A stretch of DNA of 64,000 bases from Mixophyes australis (Eukaryota; Chordata; Amphibia; Anura; Limnodynastidae), in assembly GCA_036250195.1 (NCBI GenBank), contig JAVHZZ010000003.1, forward strand, positions 336,657,875-336,721,874, given 5' to 3'. The position numbers and the translations under genes are program-made. The notes under the pieces are model-generated. The model had not been told where the DNA came from, made no database searches, and saw nothing but the letters and a program-made list of their open reading frames with translations. This document shows, one piece after another, positions 58,237-64,000 of the stretch; position 1 is the first letter of the stretch, and the number at the start of each line of letters is the position of its first letter.

Positions 58237-61210
58237 AAATCGGGGCAGAGGGACTGGTCTCTTTAGCGGGACCAGGAGGGATGCCTCGGCCAGGTGGGTT
58301 TTGGGGTGCCTCTGTCCATTGTCCATTTTGACCAATCTCCTGGGGTGGACATATCCCTGGATCTGGTGGGCGTTTATTTAACAATCCACAATCTCTCAAA
58401 GTTCTCGCACTCTCCCATAATTTTAGTTCAGTCTTCCTCCCTGGGTGATGCAATCTCCCACCCACATAGAATAGGCAGAATATTAAAGCATCCAAATAAG
58501 TTTGATAATACCACTTGGAGTTTACCGCTTTATTCCCATCCAACTGCATGTATCCATCTTTTTGCAAAGTTCCCCCCTCCCCCACATCAATCTCCACAGT
58601 GGGCACTAACACCTTCGCCTCTGGCGCATCAGGGTAGTGAGTATCTCCCTCCTCCCCCACTTCCATAAGTGAAAGCTGCAAAAGAGTAGGTTCAGTTTGA
58701 GGATCCACGATATCCAATGAAGATGTTGGATCTGTAACTGCATCCTTGTTATCCCAGGTACTTCCAGCAAACTCCTGTATTGGGTCACTGGAGTCATTTT
58801 CCATGATTGGGTTGCACAGGGGTAATAACCTGGAGTGTCCAGCTAAATTGACTTGTAACAGCTGGGATCCCCACTTCTTTTTCCTGCTTCCTTTCTGTTT
58901 ACTGGACAAAGGACAGGATAAGCAGGTTTTAACAGAACTTTTCCTGGGTGGCTTTTTGCCACTTTTATTTTTAGCCTGTGACATTCTGATCTCCTGCGAG
59001 TCTGTAGTTTGGAGATTAATAGGGCTCAATTGATGTTTCAGAAGTACTAAGCCAAGCATATTACTGTTTTCTCCATTTACCTCTTCAGCCTTCCCTTGTA
59101 TGTCAGCAGTGTTAATTATCTTTGAAGAAGTACTTACAGTTCTGTTAATGTGCTTTCCTGGAGAAGGAAAATCTCCTGGGTGGTAATCCAGGAGTCCAGT
59201 TCCCTGATCATGTTCAGACACCTTTTGCACAGTTCCTGTAAGGACACCCCATTCTGTTCCACTCAGGGTAATTTTCAGAACTGTGAGGTCTTCTAAAGGA
59301 GAGGAATGTGACTCTCCAGAATCCTTAACAGGGCCACTTCCAATTATCACTTCTATTTCCTTCCCATTGTCCTTTGTTGTAGGGACTAACTGATTGTCAC
59401 TCTTTGTGTTCTCCCTTTTGACCCCTGGCATAACAATTCCTTTTTCCTCTCCTTTTAATTCTGTCATATAATCTGTAATAATGATTTCTGCTGAGATCAT
59501 ATGTTGAGCAGGCTTATCTTTTTTTTCTGTCAGACACGGGTACAGCTGCACGTCATTTGCATTGGAGAGCACACATGTGCTATCCTGCATTACTTCAATG
59601 GGTAACACGTTTTCAGACACAACAGGGGTGAATAACTGGCCTTTTCTGCAATTCTGGGCTGACTCATACACAGTCTCAGGTGCCAGTAGCTCTGGCAGAT
59701 TATCACAAGATGCTACATGGTACTGGTACTTACATGGTAGTTCTTTTCCATCCAAGTCACCAAATAGGAGGATCTCTCCTAGTCCTTTCTGATTACTCAG
59801 AGGTACAACATCCTCACCAAACAGTTCTTCTCCAGCCTCCCCCAAGATGGTAGCTTGGGCAGCTGTGTATAATCCGGTGGGATTGACCTCCCCCTGTTGG
59901 TTACGGTGGTCAGCGGGAGCAGAAGAGCAGTTGTAGGTTATGATACTCTTCCTTAAACTGGAGGGCAAAAACATTTCTCGATAAGTGCTTGTCCCAAGGG
60001 TGCTGTCTTGGGAGTACCATTGATCACGCAGCATAAAATCACTGTCCTCTAAATCAGCAAAAGGAAACAGGTAGCACAAATTCTCGTGTGGCTTTGGACT
60101 AATACCCCTCAATGTTTCTGTTCTTTGGTTGGCCTCCCCCTGATTACCAGACTGAGAAACACCTTTTTTAGTATGTGACAAAAGAGATTGTAATTGGCGT
60201 TTCTCAGTATTTATTCGATAACACTGATCCTGCCACATTTCAGTGTCAGTGAGTCCTTGTAGCAATACTTGGTCCTCTGCTTCTTCAAAACTCTGTTGCA
60301 GACATTGCATTTGTTCCCAAAGGGGTATGTGGGGACCTAAAGTCAGTATCCATTTCCTATAGACACTAAAGGCATTGCTGGGATTCTCCTGATCCTTTAA
60401 AAGACGTTGGAGGATATCCTTATGCGTGCAGTACAGGTACGGTACACCTCTAATCTGACATTCTACAATCAATTCCTCCATGCTCATTGTTTCCAGTGGG
60501 TCTGTGTAATCCTCTAATGGGGATGATTCAAGGATTAAATTTGTGGGGGGCTCCTCAAACATCTCTCTAGGTTCCAGCAGCCTATTTTGGTCCTTGCTTC
60601 CATCTATCTTGGTTGCCAAGCACATATCATACAGGTACTGCTGATTATGGTTGTAACTAGGTTTTCCCCTGGCCAGATCCTGCATAGTACAAATAACTTC
60701 ATTTGTAAAATCATCCCATCCTGGTTCATCCCGAAATTTCCAAGCACTTGCTTCCTCTTTCAACATTAGGAACAAATCCAACAGGTTCTCCAATTTCTCC
60801 TGTAGACTGGCTCCTTTCCATGTAATAATCTTTGGGCACTCCTCATCCCAATAATCAAAAATGTGCTGCATTGTGGTGGGGTGGTGCAACACATCCATAT
60901 CCCCATCCTGCAGACACTCCCACAGTCCTTCATCCCAGTACACCTTTCTCCTGGTTGTACTGGACTGTATCATCCCTTCCTTTGGGAACTTTTGCAACAA
61001 TGGGCTGTGATCTGCTCTCCTCTTTCCAGAGCTCACATCCATTTTACTTCCAGGGGTCACCTCACTGTGATTTCCCCTCCTTGAGACACGGTTCCATCTT
61101 CCGTACTCCACTGGCGGGGTTTGCCTCCCCTTATCAAATTGGCACTTAGGCAGCATCTTCCCTTGCCTCTTGCTTTTGGCACTTGCAACTGTCTTTGGCA
61201 ATCTGGACAT
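58235..61210 (-). CDS. 991-residue ORF of the retroelement, function unknown
   Basis: I do not recognise the protein. ATG is at 61210-61208 with A at -3, and the frame is open for 991 codons to TAA within the polypurine tract. Residues 1-90 are rich in Lys/Arg (for example KSKRQGK, SSGKRR). Residues 90-350 look like a folded, helix-rich region with many Trp, Leu and Glu. Within it, 242-275 (MSMEELIVECQIRGVPYLY onward) resembles SAP-like helices found in some gypsy Gag proteins. Residues 350-740 are acidic, Ser/Thr-rich and probably disordered. Residues 745-780 are strongly basic (SGKKPPRKSSVK, KQKGSRKKKW) with one CLSC but no CCHC knuckle. Residues 900-917 (WYYQTYLDALIFCLFYVG) are hydrophobic. 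The tail is Pro/Gly-rich. There is no DTG/DSG protease, YxDD, RNase H or DDE pattern. A Gag-like structural protein is the simplest guess; a captured host gene is possible. Confidence 0.75.
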   Translation of the reverse strand: MSRLPKTVASAKSKRQGKMLPKCQFDKGRQTPPVEYGRWNRVSRRGNHSEVTPGSKMDVSSGKRRADHSPLLQKFPKEGMIQSSTTRRKVYWDEGLWECLQDGDMDVLHHPTTMQHIFDYWDEECPKIITWKGASLQEKLENLLDLFLMLKEEASAWKFRDEPGWDDFTNEVICTMQDLARGKPSYNHNQQYLYDMCLATKIDGSKDQNRLLEPREMFEEPPTNLILESSPLEDYTDPLETMSMEELIVECQIRGVPYLYCTHKDILQRLLKDQENPSNAFSVYRKWILTLGPHIPLWEQMQCLQQSFEEAEDQVLLQGLTDTEMWQDQCYRINTEKRQLQSLLSHTKKGVSQSGNQGEANQRTETLRGISPKPHENLCYLFPFADLEDSDFMLRDQWYSQDSTLGTSTYREMFLPSSLRKSIITYNCSSAPADHRNQQGEVNPTGLYTAAQATILGEAGEELFGEDVVPLSNQKGLGEILLFGDLDGKELPCKYQYHVASCDNLPELLAPETVYESAQNCRKGQLFTPVVSENVLPIEVMQDSTCVLSNANDVQLYPCLTEKKDKPAQHMISAEIIITDYMTELKGEEKGIVMPGVKRENTKSDNQLVPTTKDNGKEIEVIIGSGPVKDSGESHSSPLEDLTVLKITLSGTEWGVLTGTVQKVSEHDQGTGLLDYHPGDFPSPGKHINRTVSTSSKIINTADIQGKAEEVNGENSNMLGLVLLKHQLSPINLQTTDSQEIRMSQAKNKSGKKPPRKSSVKTCLSCPLSSKQKGSRKKKWGSQLLQVNLAGHSRLLPLCNPIMENDSSDPIQEFAGSTWDNKDAVTDPTSSLDIVDPQTEPTLLQLSLMEVGEEGDTHYPDAPEAKVLVPTVEIDVGEGGTLQKDGYMQLDGNKAVNSKWYYQTYLDALIFCLFYVGGRLHHPGRKTELKLWESARTLRDCGLLNKRPPDPGICPPQEIGQNGQWTEAPQNPPGRGIPPGPAKETSPSAPI

Positions 61211-61292
61211 TATAGCAACTGGTTAACTACTGAGTTATAAATTGAAGGTGGTGTTGGTAAGCTATTGCACCTTTACTTTGCAGAGCCTTGGG

Positions 61293-61306
61293 TGTATCAC
61301 GATACA
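61293..61306. other. 14-nt perfect palindrome in the leader
   Basis: TGTATCACGATACA, read as TGTATCGTGATACA on the transcribed strand. A self-complementary loop in the leader between primer site and ORF is where retroelement dimerisation or packaging signals often lie. The role is a guess. Confidence 0.4.
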
Positions 61307-61341
61307 ACCCCCTGCACTCTACCTGAACATCAGGACTGTGT

Positions 61342-61360
61342 GATCCCACTGCTGCCACCA
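61342..61360 (-). other. Primer-binding site, tRNA-Leu type
   Basis: On the - strand TGGTGGCAGCAGTGGGATC begins two bases after the 5' LTR. Its complement GATCCCACTGCTGCCACCA has the form of a leucine tRNA 3' end with CCA (vertebrate Leu tRNAs end near CCCACCGCTGCCA-CCA). It would prime minus-strand DNA synthesis. Confidence 0.8.
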
Positions 61361-61362
61361 AT

Positions 61363-62421
61363 TGTGATGATACCAGGATGTTAGGGTAGGAACCCAGAAG
61401 AAAGTCCTGGTATCAAGGGGTTCAGGATCACACAGGCAAAGAAAAGGTGTGGATACAACGGTATCTTTATTACAGCTAACTGCAAACAATAGCTTATATA
61501 TATATCAAACCATAATTCAAACAACACCCAGTGTTCACCAAACTTCAACCATCACCCAGTAACACCCCAGTGTTCAATAACCCCAAATTGTTTATAACGA
61601 AAATAGGTTTTCTTTACCAGTCCAAGTTATAGGGGAAGGATGATGTCCGTGATTAATAGAATAAGCCAGGCAGAGCAGACAAGTCTGCAAGTCCAGGAAA
61701 AGCTTGTAATCCAATAGCCACAATACTTCCAGGTAAATTCCTCCTCAGCACACGGGCAGCAGTCAAAACTCCAACGCCAGTAGCTTCTAGAAGCAAAAAT
61801 CCCACACCCAGAAATCTCTCCTGCAGGCCTTCTTAAAGGGACAACATTTCCCATGTGTGGAATCCCTCCCTGCAGGGTTATCCACAGGTCACAGATACTG
61901 GGATTGGCTGGCAGGTATTAGGGGGGTGGAGATGGGAGTGGAGAGCTGTCCTTCCCTCATGGCTTTCCCTCCTGCTGTTTTGGAGACTAGGAGTCTGAAA
62001 CAGATCCAGGGGAAACAATAGCTGCTCCAACCAGTTGCTGATTGACTTATTCCTGGTTAAGTAAGAGAGCCTCCCTGTTTTAACCCCTTCCAGTCATTTG
62101 TGATGTCAGAGGGGCTCCAGCTAATCTCAGCTTCCTGTCTGTAAGAGGGGGGTGATGCCTTAGTCAGGAAACAGTACATCCACCATGTTGTAATCCGATA
62201 TAATGTTCAGATGAATACATGTAACCCACCTGGCTTTATTTAAGAATAATATGGTCAACTTAAGTCCATCTCATAGGTTTTTATACACACTTAGATTATG
62301 TAACAAATGAGGTTAATAAATTAATGCAACCCAATGTTCACCTAAGCACAAGCAACTTTCATTCTAAGTGTTTAAAATGACAGATGGGGAAAATGATGGC
62401 TGTCAGACCCATCGCGTCACA
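61363..62421 (-). repeat. 5' LTR of the retroelement
   Basis: 1059 bp, offset by exactly 4202 from the other LTR at both ends. The promoter TATA is at 61506-61493 and AATAAA at 61471-61466. The transcript should start near 61470 and run toward lower coordinates. Confidence 0.93.
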
Positions 62422-62464
62422 TATACACACACACACACACATATACACAAACACAGACACACAC
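62422..62464. repeat. TATAC duplication and (AC)n microsatellite
   Basis: TATAC at 62422-62426 is the right target duplication. It is followed by an AC run with ATATACACAAACACAGACAC variants, the continuation of the microsatellite at 57098-57160. Confidence 0.9.
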
Positions 62465-62471
62465 ATAGTAT

Positions 62472-62572
62472 GGGCTTGATTCATGTTCGGGACGTCCACT
62501 TGCATAGTGTATCTGGCGTGCTATTTCACACCAGATACACTATGCAAGTGGACGTCCCGAACATGAATACAC
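62472..62572. mobile_element. Hairpin MITE, ~42-bp perfect arms
   Basis: The arm 62479-62520 ('attcatgttcgggacgtcca' onward) is matched in inverse by 62527-62569, with a 6-nt loop (CTATTT) and at most one or two mismatches. The GGGCTTGATTCAT start resembles the terminal motif of the GGGCCTGATTCA group. The whole element is about 100 bp. Confidence 0.75.
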
Positions 62573-63057
62573 TATACACTCCTCTCATACCTACGGTTTG
62601 ATAGGAGGAAAGGGGGAGGGAAGGAGCGGACTAACAGGCTAGGTACAGTAAGGGCGTTCTGGCAGCAGATTCAAGTCCTGGGTTTCTCGTAAGTGTGCTT
62701 GATTTGACATTTGCACAGCTACAGAGCAGGTGTAAGTGCCAAATAATAGTGATGATAGTGATGACTGGCAAAGCATAGACTGTGTTTTACTAGCTAGCAC
62801 AGAACATGTGTATGCAAGTAAGATATAAAAAGGCTTGTATGTACAGTACGCTTTTAAAGCATCTTTATGTATTTAATGTAAAAAATAAAATATATATTTT
62901 TTAAATCCATATTTTTATTAATGATTATACTGTTAAGAGTTGTTCATTTATTTTATACTATAATTTTTTTTCTGCTTTATATTGCACATACGCTTTTGTG
63001 TATACTGCAGTCTGTTCTTTCTGTATACATAGGACAAGTACTGTGTAGGCAAAGCGT
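62573..63057. other. No recognised feature
   Basis: AT-rich spacer. Confidence 0.4.
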
Positions 63058-63074
63058 TCTCTCTCTCTCTCTCT
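63058..63074. repeat. (CT)n microsatellite
   Basis: CT run into which the next MITE appears to be inserted; CT-rich sequence resumes at 63263. Confidence 0.9.
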
Positions 63075-63262
63075 GGGGTAAATGTATGAAGCTCCGGGTT
63101 CTTCAACACCCATGAGTTCGGCGTCTTCAGCGCTTAAATTTAAAGCGGCGCTGCCTTGTAAAGGGAAGTTTCCCTTTACAAGGAAGCGCCGCTTTAAATT
63201 TAAGCGCTGAAGACGCCGAACTCGCGGGTGTTGAAGAACCCGGAGCTTCATACATTTACCCC
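63075..63262. mobile_element. 188-bp near-perfect hairpin MITE
   Basis: Starts GGGGTAAATGTATGAAGCTC and ends GAGCTTCATACATTTACCCC. The whole element folds back on itself around the central 'gggaagtttccc', with about two mismatches. TCT flanks both sides, but in a CT repeat this is not diagnostic. It shares termini with the MITE at 9215-9632. Confidence 0.88.
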
Positions 63263-63280
63263 TCTCTCACTCTCTCTCCT

Positions 63281-63296
63281 CCCCCCCCCCCCCCCC
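63281..63296. repeat. Poly(C) tract
   Basis: Sixteen consecutive C, following CT-rich DNA. Confidence 0.95.
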
Positions 63297-63735
63297 ATTT
63301 AGGCAGCCAGACCACACTCCACTTATTAAGCTTATCTCACCAGCATTAAGGGTGCAAGCTTTTCTGCAAAATGTGATTCCTCAGGAACACAAAATGGCCA
63401 GAAGTACATAGATATGCAAGCAGAGATCCCACATGGGTGAGCATAGCAGAAAGCTAAACGGATGTGTTTAAGATAATAATCCACTAATCTCACAAATAAA
63501 TGACTTGATCCACAGTGACAAGCAATTACAAAAGTCTGAAATCAGAATATACACCCAGATTGTGTAAAAGGTGGTCCTTGACAGATTTAGGAAAGCACTA
63601 CAAACCAAAGTACAGCATGTATTATGGCTAGGTTCACACTGCAGCAAAATTCTAACGATTAGCGATTTAACAATGCCAGGAGGAAAATAAAGTCCCAATC
63701 ATCATACCAATCCATGTGTACACACTACTGTATAC
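63297..63735. other. No recognised feature
   Basis: AT-rich spacer. 'ggttcacactgcagc' at 63631 may be the end of a MITE related to 8349-8632. Confidence 0.35.
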
Positions 63736-63836
63736 GGGCAGCACAGTGGCTTTGCGGTTAGCACTTCTGCCTCACAGCACTGGGTTTAGTGGCTGCTATC
63801 AAATTGACACTAGTCTCTCTCTCTCTCTTTCTCTCT
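63736..63836 (+). mobile_element. SINE fragment with internal deletion
   Basis: The tRNA-like head 'gggcagcacagtggctttgc', 'ttagcacttctgcctcacag' is fused at 'cactgggttta' to the body phrase 'gtggctgctatcaaattgac', skipping about 130 bp present in the full copies. It then ends in a CT microsatellite without a GATGAT tail. Confidence 0.75.
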
Positions 63837-64000
63837 CATGGTCACTTAATTTGCTTGACTGAATGTCTCGTTATGTGTCGTTTATCCTTTTAATATGACG
63901 TATCCAATATTTATAACTATGGGAGATCTAATATTGCACTCCTCCCCTCTGTAAATTAATGACAATGGAACAAACACCTTGTTTAGGTAGAACTGATATG
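63837..64000. other. No recognised feature
   Basis: AT-rich sequence to the end of the window. Confidence 0.35.

Larger units (their letters stand above)
57161..62421 (-). mobile_element. Complete non-autonomous LTR retroelement with a single 991-codon ORF
   Basis: Two direct repeats of 1059 bp, at 57161-58219 and 61363-62421, flank a 3143-bp interior. Both begin TGTGATGATA and end GCGTCACA, so they have TG...CA termini on either strand. TATAC is duplicated on both sides (57156-57160, 62422-62426). On the - strand the order is 5' LTR, two bases, primer-binding site, about 130-nt leader, one ORF, polypurine tract, 3' LTR. No pol domain was seen, so enzymes must come from another element. The parts are in the right order and undamaged. 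I saw no differences between the LTRs on reading them side by side, so the insertion is young. Confidence 0.93.

Noticed and set aside
58235..61210. 991-codon ORF as an ordinary single-exon host gene
   Set aside because: It is enclosed by matched LTRs with primer site and polypurine tract in the same orientation, so it belongs to the retroelement, whatever its ultimate origin.
61342..61360. tRNA-like 3' end 'ccactgctgccacca' as a tRNA gene
   Set aside because: Only the acceptor-end sequence is present, without T-loop, anticodon or D-arm. Its position two bases from the LTR identifies it as a primer-binding site.

Overview
The window looks like repeat-dense vertebrate nuclear DNA, most likely from an anuran amphibian. 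Genes are interrupted by splice sites, protein-coding density is very low, microsatellites are abundant, and the repeat mix is of the kind I associate with frog genomes: several Tc1-like families, L2-like LINEs, tRNA-headed SINEs with a GATGAT tail, hairpin MITEs and Ty3/gypsy-type LTRs. The species assignment is an inference; nothing in the window names it.

Host gene: one unmistakable coding exon lies at 36186-36409 on the + strand. It encodes the first 68 residues of the group II p21-activated kinase PAK5 (formerly PAK7), including its CRIB motif. A CpG-rich block at about 4500-4753, ending in a good splice donor on the same strand, is a candidate promoter and 5' untranslated exon. A 36-nt in-frame interval with splice-like borders at 40156-40191 is a candidate cassette microexon. 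The next constitutive coding exon was not found, so most of the window is probably PAK5 intron and upstream DNA.

Mobile elements by region: 1.4-2.5 kb has gypsy-type LTR sequence and a Tc1 scrap. 8.9-13 kb is a pile-up of three different Tc1-like remnants, all with transposase on the - strand, carrying a nested MITE and an L2 fragment bordered by a 33-bp target duplication. 13.8-17 kb has MITEs and two SINEs. 20-21 kb has another gypsy LTR with a primer-site remnant. 22-23.2 kb has two degenerate tandem arrays. 36.9-39.8 kb, just after the PAK5 exon, is a TIR element with a 5-bp duplication that was split by an L2 LINE (minus strand) retaining a recognisable reverse transcriptase. 43.4-44.7 kb is a 34-bp minisatellite with a higher-order repeat. 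45.4-47.06 kb is a hAT-like element with an internal CT-rich minisatellite. 50.5 kb is a hairpin MITE, and 52.3-53.4 kb is a fourth Tc1-like copy.

The standout is 57156-62426: a structurally complete LTR retroelement on the - strand. It has two 1059-bp LTRs with no differences seen, a TATAC target duplication, a tRNA-Leu-like primer-binding site and a polypurine tract. Instead of gag-pol it carries one uninterrupted 991-codon ORF that fills the interior up to the polypurine tract. I see no protease, reverse transcriptase, RNase H, integrase or zinc-knuckle motif, so it must borrow its enzymes. This is the best candidate in the window for something undescribed.
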